Part shown: positions 15,835 through 26,177 of the stretch, in pieces
Numbering within the stretch: position 1 is the stretch's first letter
Layout: every line of letters begins with the position of its first letter
Assembly (NCBI RefSeq): GCF_900162725.1
Contig: NZ_LT799418.1
Location: 3,241,019 to 3,305,018 of the forward strand
DNA from: Parabacteroides sp. Marseille-P3160
GTDB lineage: Bacteria > Bacteroidota > Bacteroidia > Bacteroidales > Tannerellaceae
DNA: 64,000 bases
Direction of reading: 5' to 3'
Made by a program: the position numbers and the translations under genes
The notes under the pieces: model-generated
Databases searched by the model: none
The model's input: only the letters and a program-made list of their open reading frames with translations
Told to the model about the DNA's origin: nothing

Positions 15835-18336
15835 ATGAAGAACTGGAAATGTATATCAATTTTGTGGATTGGCTTGTTTCTCACAGTAAGCCTGCATGCG
15901 CAAGTATCTTTCGGAGAACCTCAACTTATCAATGACACATGGAAATTCACATTGTCCGACTCCAAGGGAGCTGAGTCCGCGACCTTTAAGGATGTTTCCT
16001 GGCAATCCGTGGATTTACCCCACGACTGGAGTGTGAAACAACCGTTAAGCCCCACCTTGGCAAGCTGTATGGGTTATCTGCCGGGGGGAATCGGCTGGTA
16101 TCGCAAAAGCCTTCTGATACCGGAAGAAAAAAAAGGAGAAAAAGTGTACCTTTATTTTGAAGGAGTGTACAATTACAGCGAGGTTTATCTGAACGGACAG
16201 TTACTCGGAAAACGTCCGAACGGATATGTGTCTTTCCTTTATGACGCGACTTCCTTCATCAAATATGGAGAAGAAAATGCAATCGCCGTGCGTGTAGACC
16301 ATAGCAAACAAGCAGATTCACGCTGGTATACCGGTTCGGGTATCTATCGCAACGTTTGGTTGGTCTATGCCGACCCGGTCCATATCGCCCAATGGGGTGT
16401 TTATGCCTATCCGAAAAGCGCTTCTGCCAAGCAGGCCGTAGTAAGCGTGGAAACGGAAATAGAGAACGGTTCCGGGGAGACGGTCAACCTGACCATCCAA
16501 AACGAACTCTTGTCTCCCGAAGGGAAGCAAGTGGGCAAAACATCCCAAAAGATCACCATACAAGGCAAGCAGAACGGCAAATTATCTATGGATTTGAAAG
16601 TAAAGAGTCCTCAATTATGGGATTTGGAGACACCTCATCTCTACACCTTAAAGACAACAGTACTGAAAGGGAAAGAAATCATCGACTCGACTCATACTTC
16701 GACAGGCATACGCAGTTTCACATTCGACCCGAACAAAGGCTTTGCTTTGAATGGCAAATGGATGAAAGTAAAAGGCGTCTGCCTGCATCACGATGCTGGA
16801 GTCCTGGGTGCAGAATTTTACCGTGAAGTCTGGAAAAGAAGATTGCTGACATTGAAAGAGGTCGGTTGCAATGCAATCCGTACGAGCCACAACCCGCAAT
16901 CGCCTGACTTTTATAAATTATGTGATGAATTGGGGTTTTTAGTATTGAATGAAGCTTCCGACGAATGGGAGTTTCCGAAACGCAAATGGCTGGTCGGCTG
17001 GAATCTGGGAAAACCAGGATTCGAAGGGAACTATGAGTTCTTTAAGGAATGGGGAGAGAAAGACCTGGCCGACATGGTGCGCCGTGACAGGAATCATGCC
17101 TCGGTCTTTGCCTGGAGCATCGTCAATGAAGTCGACTATCCGAATGATCCATATTCCCACCCGATATTAAATGGAGATACCAAGAACGGGTTCACACAAG
17201 CGATTTACGGAGGATATAAAAAAGACGCCCCGGATGCAGAGCGCTTGGGAGACATCGCCAAACGGATGGTCGCCATAGTCAAGCAATACGATCGCTCACG
17301 CCCGGTTACAGCCGGACTGGCCGGAGTCGCCATGTCGAACGAAACGGAATTTCCTTTCGCTCTGGACATCACCGGCTATAACTATACGGAGAGCCGTTAC
17401 CAATCCGACCACCAGAAATATCCCGATCGCGTTATCTTCGGCAGTGAAACCCGCCACGAACTGAGCACATGGAAAGCCGTTACGGACAACGAACATATCT
17501 TTGGACAATTCCTATGGACCGGCATCGATTATCTGGGAGAATCAGGCGCCTGGCCTTCCCGCGGGTTCTATTCCGGACTATTGGATTTCGGAAGTTTCAT
17601 CAAGCCGCGCGGTTATTTCCGCCAGTCTTTATGGACAACGGCTCCGATGGCATACTTGGGAACCTATCCTACTCCGGGAAAGGGAAGCCGCAACCAGATG
17701 AAAGACGTATGGTCGCAATTGGAAGCTGCAAATAACAAGGATTATGAAGAAAAAACGCCTTCAATGGACGCTTGGCCGACCTGGAACTATGAAGAAGGGC
17801 AGTCCATACGCGTCGTATGCTATACCAATACGGTCAAAGCGCAGTTATACCTGAATGGGCAGGCCGTCGGCTCTCCCAAAGAATATGATACTAATTCCGG
17901 CATCATCTTTTGGGACATCCCCTACCAAGCTGGGAAACTGGAGGTAACAGGTCTGAACAAGGACGGACAAGAGCTGGTCCGCCATGCGATCCAATCTTCC
18001 AAACAGCCATACGCCCTGAAGGTAGTTCAGTCGGAAACAAGCATCGGCAAGGAAAAAGGATTGGCCCAGGTGGTCATTCAGGTAGTGGATGAAAACGGAA
18101 TACCGGTAAGGATTTCCGACAATGAAGTAACTTGTGAAATCGCAGGGCCGGCGAAGTTATTAGGCCTTGAAGCCGGGAACAATGAGGATATGGGCGACTA
18201 TACGGATAACAAGCAACGGGTCTATCACGGGCATCTGTTGGCTTATATACAGGCAACCGGCAAGGCCGGGCAGGCGCATATCCGCTTTACCTCCCCCTGG
18301 TTGAAAGGAACGGAACTTACCATAGATGTAAAATAG
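15835..18336 (+). CDS. GH2 beta-galactosidase-type glycosidase
   Basis: The 833-residue secreted enzyme has a signal peptide (ISILWIGLFLTVSLHAQ). GH2 parts appear in order: a jelly-roll sugar-binding domain (PHDWSV, GIGWYRKS, VYLNGQLLGKRPNGY), an Ig-like domain (about residues 190-295), a TIM barrel (KGVCLHHDAGVLG, CNAIRTSHNPQSP) and C-terminal Ig-like domains with LYLNGQAVGS (about 675-684). The acid/base Glu is in WSIVNEVDY, and the nucleophile Glu is in IFGSETRHE. The substrate could be a beta-galactoside or another beta-glycoside. It is a paralog of the GH2 at 53132 with the same architecture. A long inverted repeat follows as terminator. Confidence 0.92.
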   Translation: MKNWKCISILWIGLFLTVSLHAQVSFGEPQLINDTWKFTLSDSKGAESATFKDVSWQSVDLPHDWSVKQPLSPTLASCMGYLPGGIGWYRKSLLIPEEKKGEKVYLYFEGVYNYSEVYLNGQLLGKRPNGYVSFLYDATSFIKYGEENAIAVRVDHSKQADSRWYTGSGIYRNVWLVYADPVHIAQWGVYAYPKSASAKQAVVSVETEIENGSGETVNLTIQNELLSPEGKQVGKTSQKITIQGKQNGKLSMDLKVKSPQLWDLETPHLYTLKTTVLKGKEIIDSTHTSTGIRSFTFDPNKGFALNGKWMKVKGVCLHHDAGVLGAEFYREVWKRRLLTLKEVGCNAIRTSHNPQSPDFYKLCDELGFLVLNEASDEWEFPKRKWLVGWNLGKPGFEGNYEFFKEWGEKDLADMVRRDRNHASVFAWSIVNEVDYPNDPYSHPILNGDTKNGFTQAIYGGYKKDAPDAERLGDIAKRMVAIVKQYDRSRPVTAGLAGVAMSNETEFPFALDITGYNYTESRYQSDHQKYPDRVIFGSETRHELSTWKAVTDNEHIFGQFLWTGIDYLGESGAWPSRGFYSGLLDFGSFIKPRGYFRQSLWTTAPMAYLGTYPTPGKGSRNQMKDVWSQLEAANNKDYEEKTPSMDAWPTWNYEEGQSIRVVCYTNTVKAQLYLNGQAVGSPKEYDTNSGIIFWDIPYQAGKLEVTGLNKDGQELVRHAIQSSKQPYALKVVQSETSIGKEKGLAQVVIQVVDENGIPVRISDNEVTCEIAGPAKLLGLEAGNNEDMGDYTDNKQRVYHGHLLAYIQATGKAGQAHIRFTSPWLKGTELTIDVK

Positions 18337-18398
18337 ATTCCGGCAAATTCGATCGTTAACCTCCAAAAGAGGTTGTTCAAAAGCCGTGATTTGTACGG

Positions 18399-18442
18399 AA
18401 AATCCAGTGCACTGAATTTTATAAATGAGTGCACTGGATTTT
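18399..18442. terminator. 14-bp inverted repeat terminating the GH2 gene and overlapping a convergent small gene
   Basis: AAAATCCAGTGCAC (18399-18412) pairs perfectly with GTGCACTGGATTTT (18429-18442). It lies between convergent genes. The last codons of the small lipoprotein remnant lie within the distal arm, so that reading frame ends inside the terminator. Confidence 0.7.
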
Positions 18443-18669
18443 CAGGGCGGCGCAATGCTGTATTTTTACATCTTCATCAATTTTTGATGATCTTAAATTA
18501 GGGCTTTCTTGCGGTTCAATTTTTTTTTTTTTCACAAGCTCAATAGCTTTTCCCTTTTCCTCTGTATTTTCGACTTGTTTTTCAGATGATATTTCATCTA
18601 ATATAGCATTATAACAGGAATTTAACACCAAAAAGGCAATGATAGTAAAAAGTAAAATGATTTTTTCAT
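18419..18669 (-). pseudogene. Small lipoprotein gene frameshifted in an A tract
   Basis: ATG at 18669 is followed by six A's (complement of 18661-18666), and that frame stops after 15 codons. With one extra A the product would read MKKIILLFTIIAFLVLNSC, a textbook lipoprotein signal peptide with lipobox LNSC. It would then run about 65 Lys/Glu-rich residues to the stop at 18419. A 13-A homopolymer (complement of 18520-18532) encodes a poly-Lys stretch further on. The gene follows the 138-residue lipoprotein by 12 bp and so is probably its operon partner. The defect may be a true mutation, slip-strand phase variation or a sequencing error. Function unknown. Confidence 0.55.
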
Positions 18670-18681
18670 AACTTAAAAGGT

Positions 18682-19098
18682 TTATTTATTGTTTTGGATA
18701 ATTTTTAATGTTACCTCTGTAAAAGTTGGAGCCGATATATACAAAATTAATTCTCGCATATCATCGCTCTGGTTCTCTTGCATTTCCACTGTTAGTTTAT
18801 CTCTAACAATAGTTGCTTTATACCAATCTCTTTCAATTACCTCATTTTTATTATAAGTAGTAAAGTAACTTAATGTATCAGTCCCCATAACTTCCTTAAT
18901 GTAGCCAATAGCCCAAGCTACTTCTGTCTCTTGAGAAGAAAAAACAACATTTTGCTTTTTACAATCTATTGTTCTTTCTGTTTCATTAAAATGAAGAGGA
19001 GTAAGTCTTCCCGGTGGCTCATCTTCTAAATTCGTACAAGCATTTAATAAAAAGAATGTACTTGTTAAGGTCAAATAAAAAAAAGCCCTTATATTCAT
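18682..19098 (-). CDS. Hypothetical lipoprotein, small beta-sandwich-like
   Basis: The 138-residue protein begins with a signal peptide and lipobox (FFLLNACTNLED), so it is lipidated at the Cys near residue 21. The acidic residues after Cys (TNLEDE) could favour surface export. The mature part has a beta-rich look, with a final strand LKIIQN like those of Ig-like or BACON-type domains. I do not recognise a named family. It lies 12 bp upstream of the frameshifted small lipoprotein. No promoter consensus was found upstream. Confidence 0.65.
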   Translation of the reverse strand: MNIRAFFYLTLTSTFFLLNACTNLEDEPPGRLTPLHFNETERTIDCKKQNVVFSSQETEVAWAIGYIKEVMGTDTLSYFTTYNKNEVIERDWYKATIVRDKLTVEMQENQSDDMRELILYISAPTFTEVTLKIIQNNK

Positions 19099-19380
19099 AA
19101 TCTCATAGAATTAAGTTTATAATAATGAGTAAAATCCTTGAAATCGTAACTTTACGTTTATATAAAGGAAACGGTCCCGTAGTTGATAAACAAATATTTT
19201 AATATAATAAATGTTACTTCTAAAAGGATGAAATACCGGTTTAATAGCATACAAAAACAGGATGAAATTCGGATTATAAAAATCAGATTTTAGAAGAAAA
19301 TATTATTTTAATAAAACAAGATATCTAGTGAATCTGTTGCTATTACACAAATAATCCGATAAAACAAACAGGAGATCAGC

Positions 19381-20805
19381 CTACTTTTTCGTCGTAATCA
19401 AAATAACGCCGTTCTTACCATCATCACCATATAATTCAGTGGCCGATTTATTTTTTAACACTGAAACGGATTCAATCTGACTATGATCCAACTCTTTCAT
19501 CTGTTCTTTGTCGGCTCGTTGTCCGTCTATGATAATTAAGGGCTCTGCCGTAGTCTTCTTAACTGATTTGGTTTGTATAAGAATCACGCCGTTTTTCCCT
19601 TTTTCCCCATAGCTGGCTTTTCCCGCTTCATCTTTTAATACGGAGATATTATCCACCGACTCCTGGGAAAGTTTCTTTAAATCTTCCGTAGTCGCCTCCA
19701 CCCCATCAATAATATAAAGAACGCTATCTTTGGAGACAGTCCAAGGAGAAGATTTTTCCTTGCTCATCATTTTAAATACATTCGTTTGAGATGTGGAATC
19801 TATTCCAATCGCCCATTTTGTTTTCTTTCCTATCTTTTGATGATTGGATGAAGTATCAACAGGAACTACAGCATTCTGTAAAAGAGCAAAATCACTAACA
19901 GAATGGACAGCAGAAACCTTATTCAATTCACGGGAAACTTCGGGACGGGCAAAAACAGACATCGCCGCAACACTCAATGGAAGTACATAAAGGTACTTCA
20001 ACCTTGCCCAAGCATTTGATTTAGTTTTTAACATCATAGTAATTCTTTTATTTAGTCCTTTTTGATTAAATCCGTTGACAACAGAATAAAAACGTCCGGC
20101 CCCTACCGCTTTCCTGATCAGGAGAAGTTGGTATTGCCTCGCATCCATGCCCCGTCCGAGCACTTCCGCATCCGCTTCGTACTCATGTATGTGCTGTATC
20201 TCTTTTTTCAGCAACCAAACCGCCGGATTGAACCATTGCAAGGCAACGCAACATTCAACCCATAAGATATCCCAGGAATGATGGAAATGAATATGCGCCG
20301 ATTCATGCATCAGAATCGCGTTCCGGTCCTCTCCCCAATCTTCCCGGCTGATCACAATGTAATTCATCCAACTGAAAGGAGCGATAGGATGCCCGGTTTG
20401 TATGACTATTGTCCTATTGCCCAACTTCCGGCGTTCTCCGGTGCGGATCAACCGGTACATCTGAACAAAAGAATAAATCATGCGCAACAGGAAAAAAAAG
20501 ACACCTATATAATAAAGGAGTAACAGCCCTTGAATCCAAAAGTCTCCCTTGGGGCGAACGTCTCCTTTTTCCATGACAGCTGCAGTCAACAACTCTTCCC
20601 AATTGATGAAAGATTGTTGCCAACCGGCTGTCTCCTCCGTCCGGAACATACAAAACGGGAGACAAACAGATAAGAGCAAAATACCCAAAAGAGCCACCCG
20701 GTTGAAATGGTGAAAAGTTTCCCGGCCTAACAAGAGTTTGTAAAACCAATAAAACAGCAACAGGCAAACCGATGACTTGACAATATAAATAAAAAACGCT
20801 CCCAT
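19381..20805 (-). CDS. BlaR1/MecR1-type M56 membrane metallopeptidase with two plug-like C-terminal repeats
   Basis: This 474-residue sensor protease has about four membrane segments (about residues 5-25, 35-52, 88-110 and 268-285). The cytoplasmic zinc-protease motif HESAHIHFHHSWD (about 168-180) is of HExxH type. The family senses an outside ligand, often a beta-lactam, and cleaves the BlaI repressor. The usual penicillin-binding sensor domain is absent. The C-terminal part instead holds two copies of a short TonB-receptor-plug-like motif, each with IIDG, then SVLK and then GKNGVI (about 357-415 and 420-474). It follows BlaI by 6 bp. The signal it senses is unknown. Confidence 0.85.
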   Translation of the reverse strand: MGAFFIYIVKSSVCLLLFYWFYKLLLGRETFHHFNRVALLGILLLSVCLPFCMFRTEETAGWQQSFINWEELLTAAVMEKGDVRPKGDFWIQGLLLLYYIGVFFFLLRMIYSFVQMYRLIRTGERRKLGNRTIVIQTGHPIAPFSWMNYIVISREDWGEDRNAILMHESAHIHFHHSWDILWVECCVALQWFNPAVWLLKKEIQHIHEYEADAEVLGRGMDARQYQLLLIRKAVGAGRFYSVVNGFNQKGLNKRITMMLKTKSNAWARLKYLYVLPLSVAAMSVFARPEVSRELNKVSAVHSVSDFALLQNAVVPVDTSSNHQKIGKKTKWAIGIDSTSQTNVFKMMSKEKSSPWTVSKDSVLYIIDGVEATTEDLKKLSQESVDNISVLKDEAGKASYGEKGKNGVILIQTKSVKKTTAEPLIIIDGQRADKEQMKELDHSQIESVSVLKNKSATELYGDDGKNGVILITTKK

Positions 20806-20811
20806 AACCGT

Positions 20812-21174
20812 TTATTTGTTTTTCTGTTCGACTTTCCGAATCAACTGACGAAGTTCCTCTATCGAAATATCCTCCTCCTTTATCAAGGAAGACACTACCC
20901 CGATGTACGAATTATTGAAATATTTGGCAATGACATTTTTCAAGGTTCGATTCCGATATTCGTCCTCCGAAACAATCGCTTCGTAACGATACGTGTTCCC
21001 AAAACTGACGTGTGTCAGGTAATTCTTTTCCTCCAAGCCTCGTACTATTGTTGAGAGTGTGTTAAAATGGGGTTTGGGTTCTTCATAAAAATCCAGGAGT
21101 TGCTTTACAAACAAAGGTCCTTCTTTCCAGAAAAAACTCATTACCTCTTCTTCTTTTGCTGTTAATCGTATCAT
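20812..21174 (-). CDS. BlaI/MecI-family transcriptional repressor
   Basis: The 120-residue protein has the winged-helix BlaI fold: LTAKEEEVMSFFWKEGP, the recognition helix FNTLSTIVRGLEEKNYL (about residues 38-54) and a C-terminal helical dimer part (SLIKEEDISIEELRQLI). It represses its own operon by binding palindromes and is released when BlaR1 cleaves it. I start it at ATG 21174, because the family starts right before RLTAKEEE; an in-frame start at 21195 adds seven residues. Strong palindromes lie just upstream. Target genes beyond blaI-blaR1 cannot be seen. Confidence 0.9.
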   Translation of the reverse strand: MIRLTAKEEEVMSFFWKEGPLFVKQLLDFYEEPKPHFNTLSTIVRGLEEKNYLTHVSFGNTYRYEAIVSEDEYRNRTLKNVIAKYFNNSYIGVVSSLIKEEDISIEELRQLIRKVEQKNK

Positions 21175-21208
21175 CTCATTCGTTATTTTCCACAAATAAC
21201 TATACTTT

Positions 21209-21263
21209 TTAGTTGATCAACTAATTAATACAGTTAAATAACTAAAATGTATAGTTATTTAAC
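21209..21263. promoter_or_regulatory. Two palindromes, probable BlaI operators
   Basis: A 16-bp perfect palindrome TTAGTTGATCAACTAA lies at 21209-21224. A second dyad, GTTAAATAACTA (21233-21244) with TAGTTATTTAAC (21252-21263), has a 7-nt spacer. The word AATAACTATA also recurs at 21195-21204. They sit 35-90 bp upstream of the BlaI start in the gap shared with the divergent ATP synthase operon. BlaI-type repressors bind such dyads; the assignment is inference. Confidence 0.6.
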
Positions 21264-21414
21264 CGGGAAACTCTTTAATTTCTACCGGAAAATTCTCTTG
21301 GAATCTAAAGATAGTGTTTGAAATAAATAAATGTTAACATAAAAGACACAATGGTAAAAAAAGTTTCCACATTAAAATATTAGCAAAAAAGGAATTGCCA
21401 TAATGAATTGTTAG

Positions 21415-21422
21415 TATATTTG
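21415..21422 (+). promoter_or_regulatory. -7 promoter box (TATATTTG) of the ATP synthase operon
   Basis: TATATTTG fits TAnnTTTG. A TTG at 21395-21397 lies 17 nt upstream as a possible -33 box. The atpD ATG is 44 nt downstream of the box. Confidence 0.6.
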
Positions 21423-21462
21423 TAAGGCACTAAAAGAATTGAAAGAATAACAAATAATATAG

Positions 21463-23230
<1,768 letters not shown>

Positions 23231-23231
<1 letters not shown>

Positions 23232-23260
23232 CAGGATGTATCATAAAAAATACAACCTGC
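23231..23260 (+). other. Hairpin inside the ATP synthase operon
   Basis: GCAGGATGTAT right after the atpC stop pairs with ATACAACCTGC (one mismatch) around an A-rich loop. It is followed by CGGAGTT-rich sequence and a T run. It could act as a weak terminator or an mRNA stability site between atpDC and the Fo genes. Confidence 0.45.
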
Positions 23261-23306
23261 GGAGTTCTTTCGGAGTTTTTTCTTTAACTTACTTAATAAT
23301 ACTATT

Positions 23307-23732
23307 ATGAAACGATTGAGAAGAAATTTCTTCTTACAGTTACTCGCAATTATCGGCGGAGGCGGAATTATTGGCGGAGTAATATTGTACGACCTTCTTC
23401 CATCGGAGTATTTTATCTGGTATCCTTGGATTCCATTATTTTATATCACGATGGGGATCATGTTGATTGCAATATTGAAATATTGTGAGAAGCAGTCAAA
23501 TCAAATGATGTTGAACATCTATTTGCTGACTCGTGTTTTAAAATTGTTTTTGACTATTATATTGATGATTCTCTACGTTTTTTACGTAGAAGATCATAGA
23601 GAAAGTTTTCTATTAACAATCGGTATATTTTATATAGTATACCTTATACTGGAAACTAAATTCTTCTTTACATTTGAGAAGAGTTTAAAAAAGATGAAAC
23701 AGACGGATGATAAGTTTAATAAACAGGACTAA
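23307..23732 (+). CDS. Four-helix membrane protein in the ATP synthase operon (AtpI-like position)
   Basis: The 141-residue protein has a basic N-terminus (KRLRRNFF) and four predicted membrane helices (about residues 10-30, 37-57, 68-92 and 100-122), then a charged tail. It sits between the F1 genes atpDC and the Fo genes, where other bacteria carry atpI, and overlaps atpB by 26 bp. It may help c-ring assembly as AtpI does, but I see no clear sequence match. Function is inferred from position only. Confidence 0.7.
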   Translation: MKRLRRNFFLQLLAIIGGGGIIGGVILYDLLPSEYFIWYPWIPLFYITMGIMLIAILKYCEKQSNQMMLNIYLLTRVLKLFLTIILMILYVFYVEDHRESFLLTIGIFYIVYLILETKFFFTFEKSLKKMKQTDDKFNKQD

Positions 23733-24810
23733 AAAACGCATCGCGATTCTATTGATCGCAATGATTCCCATACTATCCCTTTCGGCCAATGAGCCTACTG
23801 CAATACAGGAAGGTGAAATGGATGTGAAAAACGTAGTCTTCGGACACATTGGGGATTCTTATGAATGGCATATCACCACATGGGGGAAAACTCATGTTAC
23901 GGTTCCGTTACCGGTTATCCTCAGAGGAAACGACGGACGATGGCATTGCTTTCTGTCATCCGCTTTCCATCACTCTCCCGATGGAGTATACGATAGTTTT
24001 TATATCGCTTCCGGCAATTCTCCCTACGCAGGCAAGATCGTTGAGAAGAACGCCTCGGACGAAGAAGTCCGCCCGTTGGATTTATCCCTGACAAAGACAG
24101 CATTCGCTTTGCTGTTCAACAGTATCTTACTATGTATCATCATCCTTAGTGTGGCCCATTGGTCAAAAAAGAACAAGAATAAAGCTCCCAAGGGGTTTGT
24201 CGGATTCATGGAGATGTTCATCATGGACATCAATGATAATGTGATAAAGGCAAGCATCGGCAAGGGATACGAACGGTATGCTCCCTATTTGCTAACAGTC
24301 TTTTTCTTTATCTTCATAAATAATATAATGGGGTTGATTCCCATTTTTCCAGGTGGAGCCAATGTGACGGGAAATATAGCAATTACCCTGTTTCTGGCTT
24401 GTTGTACATTCATCGTAACCAATTTAAACGGTAAAAAAGAGTATTGGAAAGAAATCTTCTGGCCGGAGGTCCCGTTACTGCTTAAGCCAATTATGATTCC
24501 GATTGAGATCGTCGGGATATTTACAAAGCCATTTGCCTTGATGATTCGTCTTTTTGCCAACATCATGGCGGGGCACTCGGTCATTTTGAGTCTGGTTTGC
24601 CTTGTTTTCATCACGGCAAGCATGGGGCCGGCCATGAACGGTTCAATGACGGTTGTTTCCGTTTTATTCGGAATCTTCATGAATTGTCTGGAATTGCTGG
24701 TAGCTTACATCCAGGCATACGTATTCACGATGTTGTCAGCCGTATTTATCGGCCTGTCGACGGCTGAGCATGCTGAGCATTCTGTCGGAGAAGTCAAAGA
24801 AAGTATCTAA
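23707..24810 (+). CDS. atpB: Fo ATP synthase subunit a
   Basis: The 367-residue membrane subunit forms the proton half-channels with the c ring. The conserved Arg is in AGHSVI-flanked helix text KPFALMIRLFANIMAGH (about residues 271-287). The protein is longer than the about 270-residue E. coli form. It begins with a signal-like helix (IAILLIAMIPILSLSA) and an about 110-residue domain outside the membrane (NVVFGHIGDSYEWH ... YDSFYIASGNS) before the first core helix. This extension is known in Bacteroidota subunit a. The start overlaps the end of the preceding gene. Confidence 0.95.
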   Translation: MISLINRTKKRIAILLIAMIPILSLSANEPTAIQEGEMDVKNVVFGHIGDSYEWHITTWGKTHVTVPLPVILRGNDGRWHCFLSSAFHHSPDGVYDSFYIASGNSPYAGKIVEKNASDEEVRPLDLSLTKTAFALLFNSILLCIIILSVAHWSKKNKNKAPKGFVGFMEMFIMDINDNVIKASIGKGYERYAPYLLTVFFFIFINNIMGLIPIFPGGANVTGNIAITLFLACCTFIVTNLNGKKEYWKEIFWPEVPLLLKPIMIPIEIVGIFTKPFALMIRLFANIMAGHSVILSLVCLVFITASMGPAMNGSMTVVSVLFGIFMNCLELLVAYIQAYVFTMLSAVFIGLSTAEHAEHSVGEVKESI

Positions 24811-24838
24811 AAATAAATCATATTAATAAACAAATTAA

Positions 24839-25102
<264 letters not shown>

Positions 25103-25106
25103 AAAG

Positions 25107-25607
25107 ATGGGATTACTGCAACCTGAATCAGGACTATTATTCTGGATGCTCCTTTCCTTTGTCGTTGTCTTCATCGTATTGGCAAAGTTTGGCTTCCCGG
25201 TCATTACAAAAATGGTAAATGATCGCAAGCAATTCATTGACAAATCCCTGCAGGCAGCGGACGAGGCAAATGCGCAACTGGCCGGAATAAAAGCCAATAG
25301 CGAAGCGCTGTTGGCCCAAGCCCGTGAAGACCAGGTGAAGATTCTCAAAGAAGCATCGGAAACGCGGGAACGAATCATAAAAGAGGCCAAAGAAGAGGCA
25401 CAGGCTGTTGCCAAAAAGCAACTGGATGAAGTACGGCTTCAGATAGAGGCCGAAAAGAATGCCGCTATCCAGGAAGCAAGAAGGGAGATCGCCTCTCTAT
25501 CGATAGGAATAGCTGAAAGAATCATTCGCAAGAATTTGGAAAAAGGACCGGAACAGATGGAATTGATCGACCGCCTCCTTGATGAAATTTCCGCATCTAA
25601 ATCATAA
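25107..25607 (+). CDS. atpF: Fo ATP synthase subunit b
   Basis: The 166-residue stator subunit has one N-terminal membrane helix (LLFWMLLSFVVVFIVLAKFGF, in two parts about residues 10-30). A long charged coiled coil follows, with DRKQFIDKSLQAADEAN and RERIIKEAKEEAQAVAKK. It links subunit a to F1 through delta. The spacing is 4 bp after atpE and 5 bp before atpH. Confidence 0.95.
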   Translation: MGLLQPESGLLFWMLLSFVVVFIVLAKFGFPVITKMVNDRKQFIDKSLQAADEANAQLAGIKANSEALLAQAREDQVKILKEASETRERIIKEAKEEAQAVAKKQLDEVRLQIEAEKNAAIQEARREIASLSIGIAERIIRKNLEKGPEQMELIDRLLDEISASKS

Positions 25608-25612
25608 AGCAA

Positions 25613-26167
25613 ATGGATACAGGCATTATCTCCAAGCGTTATGCTAAAGCGTTACTTGCTTATGCTCAGGAAAAAGGAGAAGGAGAAAAAGTGTATGAAG
25701 AAATGAAAACGCTTTCCCAAAGTTTCTTTGAAGTGCCGCAACTGCGTTCGGCGCTGGATAATCCTGTGATATCGACGGAAAACAAGCGACAATTAATAAC
25801 GAATGCAGCGGGGAAAAACGTAAGTCAGGTGTTCACGCGTTTTATTGATTTGGTAATCCGGGAAAAACGAGAGAAATATCTTCACAACATTGCTTTGGTT
25901 TACATTGATTTATTCCGACTTTCAAAGGATATCTTTACCGCCCATTTAACGACGGCAACGAAAGTCGGGCCAAAAGAAGAAGAGGAAATAAGAAAGATCA
26001 TTGCCAAAAAGATGAAGGGAACGTTAGAATTCAAGACCAAAACAGATCCCTCTATCATAGGCGGATTTATCTTAGGGATAGGCACATATCAAATGGACGC
26101 AAGTATCGCCACCCAACTTAAACAGGTGAAGAGCCAGTTTATGGAGAAAAACAGAAAAAGTATATAA
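25613..26167 (+). CDS. atpH: F1 ATP synthase subunit delta
   Basis: The 184-residue peripheral stator protein has the N-terminal family motif [17 protein letters not shown] and the C-terminal [20 protein letters not shown] that pairs with subunit b. It holds alpha-beta hexamer and stator together. The length fits the family (about 177-185). Confidence 0.94.
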   Translation: MDTGIISKRYAKALLAYAQEKGEGEKVYEEMKTLSQSFFEVPQLRSALDNPVISTENKRQLITNAAGKNVSQVFTRFIDLVIREKREKYLHNIALVYIDLFRLSKDIFTAHLTTATKVGPKEEEEIRKIIAKKMKGTLEFKTKTDPSIIGGFILGIGTYQMDASIATQLKQVKSQFMEKNRKSI

Positions 26168-26177
26168 AAAAAGAATT

